In this document: piece by piece, positions 42,790 through 54,711 of the stretch
How the letters are laid out: every line of letters starts with the position of its first letter
How positions within the stretch are numbered: position 1 is the stretch's first letter
DNA from: Diphasiastrum complanatum
Lineage: Eukaryota; Streptophyta; Lycopodiopsida; Lycopodiales; Lycopodiaceae
Length of the DNA stretch: 64,000 nt
NCBI GenBank assembly: GCA_029204225.1
Contig: CM055107.1
Coordinates: 9,043,472-9,107,471 of the forward strand
Direction: 5' to 3'
The notes under the pieces: generated by a model
What the model was told of the DNA's origin: nothing
What the model saw: the letters and a program-made list of their open reading frames with translations, nothing else
Databases searched by the model: none
Made by a program: the position numbers and the translations under genes

Positions 42790-42886
42790 ATGGCTATGGC
42801 GTCCTGCACACGATCGGCCGCACGCCTCTTCCGACCATCCACTTCCTTAGCACCAACGCCACCGCATGTTCGCTGTTTCGCATCAG
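42790..42886 (+). CDS. Possible first exon of a mitochondrial-protein gene
   Basis: ATG at 42790 starts MAMASCTRSAARLFRPSTSL and continues APTPPHVRCFAS, with no acidic residue and rich in Arg, Ala and Ser, ending in an RCFAS motif. This is a typical plant mitochondrial presequence. A donor (CATCAG|GTTAGC) falls at 42887. Reading on would stop after one Gly, so splicing is required. The GC content of the segment is above its surroundings. No second exon was recognised, so the mature protein is unknown. It could also be a pseudogene fragment. Confidence 0.4.
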
Positions 42887-44437
42887 GTTAGCGAGCAGCC
42901 ACACATAATTTGTCAAGTTTTGGTGATGTTTCGAATTTCCTAATTTTCGTTTCGCTTTTGGAAGCATGCCAATCCAGCATTCTCAAGAAAAGTTAACATT
43001 GTTTCTGGTGAATGTTGCTGATGTTTAGGGATTTGAATCTTAATACGGCTTAGCAGGGTTATTCTTTGGGCATGCATTTCTTTTTTGTTTCATTCAATGG
43101 GAACTTAAGAACTTTGGACGTGAACACCTTTAACTATGCCGAAATAGTTGAAAACCCTACGCAGCTCATTTCCAACCTTAAATTTCCGGTAGTTCCAAGA
43201 GCCGTTAGAAAGTGCTCATGGTTTTGAAGAGTTTCAAAGAGAAGTAGATTTTCTATTCCTCTTTCCTCTTTCTAGGAAAAGGTTCAGAAATACGCATTTG
43301 ATTGCCATCATGAAGTCAAGTTGACATTTACAAACTCCAGCATAAATCTACGGACATAGTCAAGTTCATGGTCGATTTCTTTCCAGTTGGAATATATTGT
43401 GTTCAGTAAGGTCTCGCACGCATTGTCCAAGGTTTAGTGGTAGCAGTGCCCAAAAGATTTTTCCATGGTAGCTCACAAAAGCGAATGGCCGTTTTGATAG
43501 CAGCAGGTTTTTGGAAAAATTTGGCCGAACATTTGTTTGCTTTTCAAGTGTAGTTAGGGGAAATCCTGCACAGAATTCTTCCAGCCATTGGTTCTCATAA
43601 AACGATGAGTTTTGTGAGTCAAACAAATAATGGACAGTCCAATAAAGTATTCAAGAATTCACATTTAGCCATTGTACCAATAATGAATACTATCATCAAT
43701 GATTGTGAAGGAAATGTCATGCTAAGTAGGGTTTCTAGATGCTCACACAATAGATCTTCACTAGCATGAGGAACTAGATCAAATCGATAGCATCAATAGA
43801 AGAGAATACATGAAAACCCTAATTGGCACCACACACAGAGTGCAACATATTGTTGTAAAGCTAGCTTTACTTCCGGCGCCACCGGCGTCAGCAGTATCCC
43901 CGGTGCCAGCAGCACCACTGCTGCTCCCAGCGCCACTGTGACCAGAATCCAGCCGGCACCAAGTTCCTATGGTTGAAAAACTTTGATCGTTTCTAGCGAA
44001 GTCCAGAGAGCTCGGATCGATGTGCAATCACCTCACACGATCTAGGCATGATTAAAGGAAGACTGGGGAACAATAAAATCTAGAGAGAGAAAATGACTTT
44101 CTAGAGAGAGAAAACGTGCTGTACCAGGTTTATTAGGGGAGGTGGCAAATCCCACCAGAACTATAGGGGAGTGCGGGTTGCGACTCAGGGCGAGCTCCAA
44201 CCAAGTCTCAGCTTCCCTTACTAGAATGTTGTCTTGGCGCCCCGCCTTGGCATGCGAGAGCCCCGAAGACTAGGGTCAGTCACACACTTGAAATGTAACC
44301 TTCTCAGATTTATTAATGAAGTGGGATTATTCTCAAACTGACTTTGATTACCTTATGGGTTTCAGTGTTCGGTAAAAGCGCCAGTTGTAAGGCCGCTTCA
44401 AATCTTTTGATCTGGCACTTAGCTGAGGATCGTATCC
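42887..44437. other. Unrecognised DNA (possible first intron)
   Basis: No protein similarity was recognised. A GC-rich patch near 43870-43960 (GGCGCCACCGGCG...) has no convincing frame. Confidence 0.4.
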
Positions 44438-44511
44438 CGGGACGCCAACGGTATGTCGTCGGGACCATTCGGTCCGGGACGCCAACGGTATGCTGTCGGG
44501 ACCAGTCGGTC
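44438..44511. repeat. 37-bp tandem duplication
   Basis: Two units beginning CGGGACGCCAACGGTATG (44438 and 44475) with a few mismatches. Confidence 0.85.
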
Positions 44512-44892
44512 CAGGAACTTGTTGTCGGCATATCTGTCGCGGCTTGTGTTACTCATTTGTAACGAAGCTTTGAGTTAGGTTAAGTTTGATGTATGTCGGG
44601 CGGCTTGCTTGGAGGGAAGTCACGCACATCGGGACCCCTGATCTGGCATGGCGCCAGATTGGATCTCAATGTTGGTCGAACTTCAAGTTGGTTAAGTCTG
44701 ATCGTTGTTGGCGAGTTGGTTGCCTATATGTCAAGTGGGTTCAGACAGCAAGAGTCGAAAGCCGGGAAGCTAAGTCGTGGTTCCTGACTCCCTTTGGGAT
44801 GCCTACGCAACACATATTACCAAATTTCCACAATGGAGGGGGAGAAGCTAGAACTTCACCCAACATATAAGATGCCATAACTCAATAAACTT

Positions 44893-45180
44893 GGAGATTA
44901 TAGTTCTAGTTATAGCTTGGACTCTCTACATGATTGCACTTGACTTATGGGACATCGACAAGACTTGTGCCAAGTGCACTAATGATTGAGACCTTGTGAT
45001 TGACACCCAGCTTATCACATAAGAAACTCTAGAGTCCAATGGAATAATCCTTAAGATTAGAGTTCTACTTATAGCTTGGACTCTACATGATTACATTGGA
45101 CTTCTGGGATATCTACAAGATACGTGCCACAAAATGATTGAGACCCTGTGATTGGCATCTAGCTTTTCGCTGACATAACT
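44893..45180. repeat. Diverged ~160-bp tandem duplication
   Basis: Two copies of a block (about 44893-45015 and 45054-45180) share TTATAGCTTGGACTCT, TACATGATT and AATGATTGAGACC..GTGATTG in the same order. They differ by substitutions and small indels. No coding function is seen. Confidence 0.8.
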
Positions 45181-45921
45181 AGTTCCCAATGAGCACCTTG
45201 AGTTCCTCTAATCAATTGACACTGGGCTCCTTAAATATTGATGAATCATTAATGCATTTACTTTGCCCTTTGTGTGATATTATTTATTGACATAGGGTCT
45301 AAATGACTTACCTTATCATCACATTGATACAAAAAACAAAGTGATAGAACCAAGTCATTCGAAATAATCATTTACTTCGACAATTCCCCCTTAATGAGTA
45401 CTTTTCTAACTCTTGTCTTAGAATCACAACATAGATTTCAACACATATGACATCATGATACTACAAAGTATGTACAAGCTGATGTAGATCCTCCATATCA
45501 TGGAAGGCATGTGTACCCTCCATGTGCATTTGCATTGAGTAGAAGTAGATGTGGATTATGCTACCTGTCAGAAATAACACTCACACAATGCTTTGACACA
45601 TCTTTTTCAATTTAAGCCAACTTCTATTATAGTCCTCCAAAAGGTGTTGAATACTTGGTATATTCACCAAGAGACATCCAAGCCGACCAAGCACGTGAAC
45701 CACCAACAAATTTTACACATTAAACCAAACAGGTCACCAAACCGGGAATTTCTGTATCCATCTTGGAGCCATGTACCAATATAAAAGCAAGTATATCCAA
45801 TGAAAGAGACTTAACCATAAGTTCACTCTCGAATTTTGTAGTAATATGTTGTTTAAGTAAATAGGAACAACCAGACGTCCAAAAGATGAAATGCCATGCC
45901 TCTATCACCATTAGTAGCATC

Positions 45922-46389
45922 TGTTGGAATGTAAATGGAATTGCTTACATTACCATAGGTTACTTTGACCCAAAAGGTCGAGAGTTGTGTAACCATGGTC
46001 ATTTATTATATTAGGCCTACTAAACTTAGAGTTAGCTAAGTTAGTATGAAATTAACTTGGTAGGGACTCATGGGTCCACTAGGCCTAATTGTGACATAAA
46101 GTACCCCAACTTGACATATTGGAGGTACCTTATTTTTTCTATGTAACTTAATAGAAAGTTGGATAGTCAATAGTCAAGTAGTTGAATAGCCAATAGTCAA
46201 GTAGTTGGATAGCCAATAGTCATGAAGTTAGATAGTCATCTTGGACTATATATATGTGTGCATCCCATTTGTATGAGACACTTTTGTAAGCAATACTGAC
46301 TATTCTCCTTGGCTGTCCACGAGTTTCTACAAGAGGGTTTCTAGCCATCTCTCTCTTTCTTTTGAGAACTTAGGCTTCTATTTCCTACA
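45922..46389 (+). repeat. 5' LTR of the non-autonomous copia
   Basis: 468 bp, TG...CA. Contains AATAGTCAAGTAGTTGGATAGCC subrepeats (about 46157-46225) and a TATA-like TATATATATGTG near 46247. Confidence 0.9.
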
Positions 46390-47000
46390 TGGTATTAGAG
46401 CCTTTAGGTGATCGTATTGCTTGCAGGAGGGCGCCCAATAGGAAGCTATCTTCTTTCCTTTTTGGTTGCAGAAAATCATCAAGATGCTGATTTTTGCAAG
46501 AGAAGAATCTGTTCATCTTCTTATAACTTTTTTGCAGGAAATTGCAAGAAATTGAAGGGCACCTTCACCTATTTGAGAGCTAGCAGTAGGGCGCCCATGC
46601 TCAAACCAATTGCATGTGATTTTGACTCAATTACATATTTTGAAAATTTTAGATTTACTTCTTAAATGAAGATACATGTGTTTTGGACACATTTCTTGCT
46701 GAAATTTCCCTGTTGGTGAGCTTGGAGTAGGGCGCTACCATCAGCTCTATATGCACATAGTGTGCACTCTTTTAAGCCACAAATTTCTGGTTCTGGTTTT
46801 GGCTTCATATGAAGTCTACCTATTTGTGAGCATTTTGTTTTTTGTGCAGAAATCAGCCACCTATTTCATTACTTGAGCAAATTGCATGTGGAGTATTGCA
46901 ATCTATTGTGCTCATAATTTCAGCTTTGAGGTTGCTGCCCTTTGAGTAGATTTTGTCTTGGAAAGTCTATTTCCTATCTACTACAATCTAATTTTTCTGT

Positions 47001-47834
47001 TATGGCTAAAGAATCGGAGTCTATTGGTTCTTTATTTAATGAAGATAGGCTGGATGGCACAAATTATTCCTTGTGGTGCTACATGATAAAGAACCTTCTA
47101 ATTGCTAAAGGTTTGTGGAAAGTAATTAATGGTGACGAAAAGAGGCCGCCTACCTTGGCACCTATTACACCATCTAGAACAACTACTTCATCATCTACGG
47201 AGGTGTCTTCAAGTGGAAAGGGAAGCCTTCTTTCAAAACTTCCAAAGATCTTCAAAAATCTAAGGAAGCTCAAGATCAAGGCTCCAAGAAGAAGGGTAAG
47301 TGCCACTATTGCAAGAAGTTTGGGCATCACATCAAAGAATGTAGGAAGAGGCTTGCAAAGGAAAAAGAGAAAGGTAACAATACAAGTACCGCAATCATTA
47401 CTTTGGAACAACAATTTGGAAAGGAGGATAATCTTTTCAATAATGATTATGCTTTTGTCACTAATAATCTCATCTCTCCTCAAGACGAGATTTTTGCCAC
47501 TTCAAATCTTGCTGGTTTTTCAGCAGAAAACAGCTCATCTTCAGCTTTACAAGTTGCTGTTTTTTCATCTATTGATTGGGTGATTGATAGCGGTGCCACA
47601 CGCCATATGACTTTGCAGGACAACAAAGAAATGTCTTACTACGAAGGGAAGACACGTGCCTCTTTAAAATCAGTACCTCTTGCTGATTTTTTTGGTTCTA
47701 CACTTGCTCTTCATCATGATGTTGGTACATTGCCTATTTTATGTGAGCAAGTCATTGATGGTAAGGTTCGGGAGGATGTGATGCCAAAAGAATTTGGTCT
47801 TTTTTATTGTCCTTATGGTAAGAAGTTTTATTGA
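47001..47834 (+). pseudogene. Reduced copia gag-protease with non-copia tail
   Basis: It starts at MAKESESIGSLFNEDRLDG (~47001) and keeps the Gag N-terminus NYSLWCYMIKNLLIAKGLWK. The UBN2 core is deleted. In the next frame an intact zinc knuckle CHYCKKFGHHIKEC (CX2CX4HX4C) appears near 47311, followed by LEQQFGKEDNLFNNDYAF and a protease motif, WVIDSGATRHMT. After RHMTLQDNKEMSYYEGKT the copia pattern is lost, and the frame ends at 47834 in unrecognised sequence. A single-base shift separates the two parts. Confidence 0.75.
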
Positions 47835-48120
47835 ATGATGATGTGGGAGCCTATGATGGATTACAAGTCCATGTTTCGACTTATTGCCGAGTTTATGTTG
47901 GTTTCCTACTTCGGATGGAGCGTGCAAATCCTCACCCTTCGACTTGATGCTTCATTATTACACATTCTTTTCCTTTTATATGTTGGACATTATTGGGGAT
48001 GAGATTTCGACTACTTTGGTGCGAAGTTTATATGGCGACATGAAGTTTGGACAGCAAGTTGGATTTCTCTCTTTCGAGAAGTTACTTCATGTTATGTTAT
48101 GCATTTCCATTTAAGGAAGG

Positions 48121-48619
48121 TGTTGGAATGTAAATGGATTTGCTTACATTACCATAGGTTACTTTGACTCAAAAGGTCGAGAGTTGTGTAACCATGGTCA
48201 TTTATTATATTAGGCCTACTAAACTTAGAGTTAGCTAAGTTAGTATGAAATTAACTTGGTAGGGACTCATGGGTCCACTAGGCCTAATTGTGACATTAAG
48301 TACCCCAACTTGACATATTGGAGGTACCTTATTCTTTCTATGTAACTTATAGAAAGTTGGATAGTCAATAGTCAAGTATGAATAGCCAATAGTCAAGTAG
48401 TTGGATAGCCAATAGTCATGAAGTTAGATAGTCATCTTGGACTATATATATGTGTGCATCCCATTTGTATGAGACACTTTCGTAAGCAATACTGACTATT
48501 CTCCTTGGCTGTCCACGAGTTTCTACAAGAGGGTTCTAGCCATCTCTCTCTTTCTTTTGAGAATCCTTTGTGTGATTGAATAGTTAAGATCCTGGATCCT
48601 TAGGCTTCTATTTCCTACA
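48121..48619 (+). repeat. 3' LTR of the non-autonomous copia
   Basis: 499 bp, nearly identical to the 5' LTR apart from point differences, 1-base indels and a ~34-bp segment near 48563-48600 (TTGTGTGATTGAATAG...) that is absent from the 5' copy. Confidence 0.9.
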
Positions 48620-51600
48620 ACATCCAAGCATTCGAAACATTTGAAATGTTGGAATTATAAGTTCAAATGTTGCCTAGCTTTTTCAAGGTATGGAAGGGTG
48701 AATTTGAGTGTTGGGGGGGGGGGGGGGGGTCTTTATGTGAAGGAGGCTTAAGGTTGTTTGAGTGACAACCATTCTCTACTTATCTTTTGTCTTCTAGTTA
48801 CATGTGTTCTTCTTATGTCTTGTGTTTTTCTCTTCTTCGTATGTCTTCCTTGAAGAAAGCTTTTGCATCTAAGAAGAAAAATCAACGTAGACATTGCTTC
48901 TCTCATCCTTGGCCCTTGTCAATGCGATGAGCTTGTTGCAAACTCAAAAGAAATATCAAAGGCTTCTAATAGCATCCATTATCAAAGAGGAGACTTTGTG
49001 CACCTTTGGAGATCAAAGTTTACAACAACAATTGATTGCACTTCAACAATGAGAGGCTTCAATGATTTGGATAATTGTTGTTGGGGTCACATGGCTAGTG
49101 GTTGAGGTGCGATGCTTGACAAAAGATAGCCCCTTGTGTAAGGCATCATCCCTTAATTTAAGGGTTTTACGTTGTGGGTCTTGCCGTTGAAAAGAAAAGG
49201 GAACTGCTAGCTCCCCCTGTTTCTTATATTTGTGCCGATTGTTGTTTGAATCTATTACAAGCCTTGAAGTATTTTGATGACAACAACGCCCCATTTGGCC
49301 ATATCCATATATGACGTACTCATATGATCTACAATTATTATAATATTCAGTGCTAAGCACTAGATCGTCGGTGAAGGATCTTCTCAAGCCCTATATAGGT
49401 TGTTGGACCTATCCTCGATCTGGAGCAAGTGCTAAGAAGAAATATAAATACCTTTCCAAGTAGAATTGTTGGTAGCTTCTGTATGGTGGCTAGAGGAGAG
49501 TAGCTTAGAATTCAACATACACACCTTGTTAAGATTTTTTCATGTTTGTGCTTTCAGTTATCAATTAGGTTCGCCTCATGCTTTCAATTACATCTTCTTC
49601 AACCTTGTTGTGCATTGCCTATCACTTAGTTATTGTGCCATATCATAGTAATTTCCCTACAACAAGCTCATTCTAATCAATCTATATACAAAAAGTAAGG
49701 AAGGAAGCTTCAAGTCAATCCAATAATGCCTATTTTGTGTAGCATATTCTTGGGAGTTTCTTCTTTATGCAAAATTTGATAGTTATTAGCATCCTATCAA
49801 ATCAAAATGTTACAATTGAGATTAGCTAGTGAAGAGTGCTTTGTTTCAATTTCTGTTCAAGGCTCACAATCAATGCTAGTTTACTGCAACTTACCCTTTT
49901 GGAGTGGAATAGAAGCATGATGAAGTCATTGGAAAGTCAAATGTATGACATTCCAGTCGCTTGAAACAATATTCTTTACCTTGTTTGCTAAAATGTTTCT
50001 TTTAGAGTAATGTTAACACATTCCTCACCACCTCACTGGGAAAGCAATATCTTGCCCAAGTTTTGTGGAGTTGCATCTCGTAGGCTTTTGTAAGAATTCA
50101 TCTTAATGCTAGTTACTTTTGATGAAGGGTCTTAGGTTGGATTGGGCAAAAAGAAGAGGTGTGTCATAATTCAAAACCTAAATAGCTTCAAAGATTCATT
50201 TGCACCTTTGCAGTATTTTGTTTGCGTAGTTTTTTGTACGTTAGTCTACAAAGTACAAGAGTTAGTGTATCTTGAGTAGTGAGTTTCTTTGAACTATATG
50301 ATGTATTTTTTTCATTTAATAATGCACAGCCATGGTTCAAGTTTTTGAAATGTTTACAAATGACTAGTGTATGACATTTATAGGCATTGATAATGCCTAC
50401 ACTTTAGCTTACAAAAACTCAATAGATAGATCAATGTTAGAGCAGGTGTTTGCAAATCAATGATACTTGTTACTGGTTGTAGAACATCATGGGCATGGAT
50501 CTTCAAGGGTTAACATGTGGGAAGCTCCGTTAGAACCTGCTTTGTGGAAAGAAGAGCATGTGAGTATCAAAGAACTGCAATAACTAAACATTGTCAACCA
50601 AGATTTGATGTACCAACTTCTTTTTGATAATTTGCATGTTTCTTCGATGATTCTTTATTCCAACAAAGGATAGATTCCCCCAAGGCTGCTAGTTGCATCC
50701 CAACAACTTGTACCTTTTCCTGTATGAAATTGAATCTATGCAAAGGTTGATTTTGTTTGTTTGTTGTCCCATTTTATGAATAAGCTAATCCATGTGAAAG
50801 GATATATTGATGACTTTTTTGTTTTTGAGCTTTATGATATTGGAAGCTTTCTATACCAAGACGTAAATGGTGTTGGCGGAGGAATCCATCCTAGAAACAC
50901 ATGTGAACTGAGCCCTACATTGAGTGGTTATAGCTTAAGCTTTTTGGAAATATCTACATGCAAGACTAGGCTAATCAAATGGTTTGATATTTATGATAAA
51001 GGCTGATGTTTGAATATGATAACCTTGCACAATCTGTATTTTAGAGGTAAAATTCTATTTTGTAATACATTGCACCATGCTTTCTTATGACTTAAAATCA
51101 TGTGACCATGTTATTATGTGGCATGGTGAGTGTAAGGACATTATCATGATGGAAGTTGTTAATGAATCTCAAGGTTGAGTTCAACTGGTGGTGGACATCC
51201 TACATGCCCTACTTTTGGTCGATCTATACTATCTTGAGGAGGTGGTGAAAGCTATAAATGTCCCCCCTATCCATATGAGTGGTTATATTTTTTGCTTGGT
51301 TTCATAGTTAACTTATACACATTGTAGTTGTGAGAAAGTCTAGCTCTGTGTTAGTTATTGTGCACTTATCAATCATAAGAGTTTCGTTTAACTTGTGCTC
51401 TGTCTTGTGTTTGATCCTAGTCTTGTGTATCATTGTATGATTGGTGTTCATGCTAAGTAGCACTTGCCCTCATTAAACTCCTATTTGATGTCTATTATGG
51501 TCCCCTTAACTTAAGCTAGTTGGCCACTAACCTCAGGTTAGGGGAGGCCCAGATGAGGTAAGGACTTGAGTTTAGGCCACAATGATGCTTAGGAAACCAT

Positions 51601-51793
51601 GATTGAAGTTAGAGGTAGGTAGTAATCTTTCAACATGAGTGCATTTAAGGGCAATGGATACAAAGCCCAAGGTAGTTGGAGATTGGCCCAATAAGTGTAG
51701 TTACTTCAATCTTCAAGATAATGCTAATGATAAGAAGATTTTTGTTTGTCTTTTCTGCCTCAAGTGAAAAGCTTCTTTTTGGTGGAGTGAGCT
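48620..51793. other. Unrecognised DNA with a G17 tract
   Basis: AT-rich sequence without a supported gene. Contains a 17-G homopolymer at 48713-48729. Short ORFs (for example 48863-49105 and 50761-51006) show no domain. Confidence 0.5.
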
Positions 51794-52071
51794 TCAACCT
51801 AGAGCAACTATATATGTTCCTTTCTAGGATACATTTAGGATAGCCCTTGTAGTGATTGATGATTCTGACAATAATAAGGTATTTTTTGTTATATGGGACA
51901 TCCAAGTTTAGATCATTATATAAAGGATTATATCAACCTAGAGCAACTATCTATGTTCCTTTCTAGGATACATTTAGGATAGCCCTTGTAGTGATCGGTG
52001 ATTCTGACAATAATAAGGTATTTTTTGTTATATGGGACATCCAAGTTTAGATCATTACATAAAGGATTATA
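51794..52071. repeat. 139-bp tandem duplication, recent
   Basis: Copies at 51794-51932 and 51933-52071 begin TCAACCTAGAGCAACTAT and differ at only a few positions. Confidence 0.92.
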
Positions 52072-53320
52072 TGGATTCTATCTTCCAAGGTAGCTTATTT
52101 CTAGCCCTAGGTGTAGATTATAAGAATGAGTGCCATCAGAATGTACTAACATCTCTTGAGGATGCAATCCCATATTGCAGAGGTGTATGATTCTTCCATG
52201 GTGGCCTCAAGGAAGGTTGATATTTGGATTTGAAGAGAAAAAAAAAAGTTTTGCTAATTTATGTCTCACCCTTGGTTGTTACATTAATGATATCTATCTT
52301 CTTGATATTCCAAGGCGACACATCTATTGGCTTCTAGTGCATTTTAATTTCACATCTTGTTGAGGGCAGCACTTATATGCCTTGTGGTATATTTATCGAG
52401 CATGCGCTCAACAATTCTGGACATTGCGCTTAAGGGTCAAGCTGGACTCTTATTAGACACCCGTTTACAACTAGGAGATATGGGTGATTTAACTCTACCA
52501 TGATAATTAGATTGTCAGTCTTCATTTGACTATCAAACGACACATGGAATTGCACACAATTGAAACTTATATTGATTTCCACAATAAGTAGATTGCTCTC
52601 TTAAACATTGTAGGTTTTGGCTTCCTTGTCTCCACCCAGCCTTTGTTGCATGGGCATGATAGGAATGCCTCTTTATCCTCAAGCACCCCTCGACCTTGCA
52701 TGGCAAACTCCATGCACAACTGACACTTGCCATTTGACACACAAGCAAGCAAGTAGGACCACCATGTCACTCATGAATTGGACCAAGTGCCTTGGTGAGC
52801 ATATGACACATGTGCTATTGACCAATCAACTCTTATTTTTTAGGAGGTCAATCTAGCCAATCCTAATTTGAGACCTAGTACCCCATGCCAGAGCTAAACA
52901 CGATTTGGAATGTTTTGTATCCACTAATTATAGTGTAATTACAAAAGGCCACCACAAGCCGATAATCACAACTATGCAATTACAATTTTCATAAATATTT
53001 ACGAATAGGAGGATCACTGAGCAGCCGAAAAATATTGAATCATCTGTGATGAATCTTACATTGATGCATGTACATCCATGGTACAAGCTCAAGAAATGAT
53101 CGTCTACTACCTTGGCAAGAAGCTCATTGAGATTTTGGTGGTCTTTGAAGAAATCGTTCCCAACGAATCTTTCACTTCGTCAACCCTGACATGTGTTTGG
53201 CGCGACAAAGCTTATGTCATAGTTTTTCAATCTCAAAGAATCTTACAAACTCTTTCAGATACACATTGCACTGAACGATAGTTGCCAAAAAAGTAGCTTT
53301 CACCACTCACGAAGAAGCAA
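52072..53320. other. Unrecognised DNA
   Basis: No supported gene. Confidence 0.45.
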
Positions 53321-53324
53321 GAGA

Positions 53325-53720
53325 TATATATACCTTGGGTCAGGCTGGTTTTTGGGCATGGCATTCCACTATTGATCGTGTGTTCACACTTAGTGTTATC
53401 ATTGAGGTGACTAGATCCAGACATTAGAGAGTTTGCTTCTGTTTTGTGGATTTCCAACATGGCACTATATGAGCAGGTTTGAGGATGTTTTAGATTGGAG
53501 GAGGGTCTCTCTGAGACAGCTAGGAGTACTATTGGGGTGACGCAACACCTCTTTGGTTTGTATGTTGATGAGCTTGAAATAGCCATCGACCAGAATGGTG
53601 GTATTGGATGCAGGCTTGGTGATACACTTATTTCCATTCTACTCTATGGTGATGATGTGTCATTGTTTTTTTCTTTTGGTGAGGGGTTGTAGTGGCATTT
53701 GGATACATGACATGTGAGGA
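53325..53720 (+). pseudogene. LINE RT fragment
   Basis: Several frames give LGQAGFWAWHSTIDRVFTL, then FVDFQ, then YVDELEIAIDQNGGIGCRLGD and LISILLYGDDVSLFFSFGEGL. These align with GQAGFRAYYSTTDHIFTL, YIDELERVI and ILLYADDVVLVSPTREGL of the LINE at 20279-23833. The catalytic box reads YGDD, and the segment with the other RT blocks is deleted. No 3' tail is present. Confidence 0.8.
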
Positions 53721-53739
53721 TGCAACTTTCAAGAGGAAA

Positions 53740-54711
53740 AAGGTTTTTGATAAAACAGTTAGTAGAGCGCTAGTATAGGCCCAGAGCCTTTGTTATACTT
53801 ATGATTGGCCTTGGGCCTTATTTCTAACATTGACTGGCCAAGTGCCTTTAGAGTCATATGTAGAGTGGAGGCCCTTAGTAGAAGTTACAAGCTAAGATTC
53901 ACTAGCTATGCTAGAAAGCAAGACTTAGGCTAGAAAGCATGAAAGACAGAACATTTAATGAGGCTAAAGAAGAGCAATTGTCATCAACTGAATAAAAGAC
54001 TAAAATGCTGCCCTATATATATACCCTACTAATGAACCCCAAAGTAGGAATTAAAAAATAGAGGGAGGCAGAAGATTAGGAGGGAAAATAGTGTGCCCCC
54101 CCAATAGGAGGGCCACCACTCCAAATCAATTTGACCAAGTCTTGAAAATGTGACCAAATAGGGCCCAAGGCAAGTACATGAATAAAAAGGGCCCATAGGC
54201 CTACTTATGCATAATAAAGAATAAAAGAATGGACGTGGCGAATGTAATGAGCCGAGTCCATAACTCTCCCCTGCAGAAAAACAAAGCCCTCCATCGGCTA
54301 GCAAGCATAATCACTAGTAAAAAAACAAGAATGTAAGTACACCAACTACTAAAAAAGCATGAACTAATGGAAATACTGATGGGGAGGACATAAGTCGTCA
54401 CAACAGATACCTCACAAGCAGCATACAAGTGTAAAGCAAGTACTAAGCAACTACTACAGTAATGTGATGTAGATGCAAAAAAGAAATAGCCATGGCTAGC
54501 CGAATCACGAGGTAGAGGGAACATCGCAATGATATCCATGGTAGAGGAAATAACCAATGCCATGAGGGCTCGAGCCTAATCTGCCAATAATGATGTATGA
54601 TAAAAACATCAATAGGCTCCCATGTGGCCTCAATAGGATGACCATCCCACTGTACCAAAAATTGAACCTGTTGGCGGCACCAACTATGTTGAAGGCGAAC
54701 CTCGTGAATGG
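53740..54711 (-). mobile_element. Ty3/gypsy element (-): chromodomain, PPT and 3' LTR
   Basis: On the minus strand, a chromodomain-like stretch (MVQWDGHPIEATWEPIDVF, near 54600-54658) is followed downstream by a polypurine tract (CTGCAGGGGAGAGTTA, complement of 54261-54276) and an LTR starting TGGACTCGGC (complement of 54251-54260) and running to about 53740. This LTR resembles the plus-strand LTR at 59977-60374 (shared CATTCGCCACGTCCATTC and GCCTTGGGCCCTA blocks). The integrase part continues on the far side of an inserted copia, at 56770-56939. Confidence 0.7.

Larger units (their letters stand above)
45922..48619 (+). mobile_element. Complete non-autonomous Ty1/copia element (two LTRs, gag-protease only)
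   Basis: 5' LTR 45922-46389, 3' LTR 48121-48619, both starting TGTTGGAATGTAAATGGA and ending ...TTTCCTACA. A primer site TGGTATTAGAGC (46390-46401, one mismatch to the usual sequence) follows the 5' LTR. A purine run AAGGAAGG ends at 48120, just before the 3' LTR. Flanks GCATC (45917-45921) and ACATC (48620-48624) look like a 5-bp target duplication with one change. The 1.7-kb interior holds a gag start, zinc knuckle, protease motif and a non-copia tail; integrase and RT are absent. Confidence 0.88.

Noticed and set aside
43860-43960. GC-rich ORF (GAGS repeats) on the minus strand
   Set aside because: Short, low complexity, no conserved motif and no exon signals.
54201-54563. 120-codon Ser/Leu-rich minus-strand ORF resembling a membrane protein
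   Set aside because: It overlaps the gypsy PPT and LTR and is out of frame with the chromodomain; composition reflects T-rich DNA.
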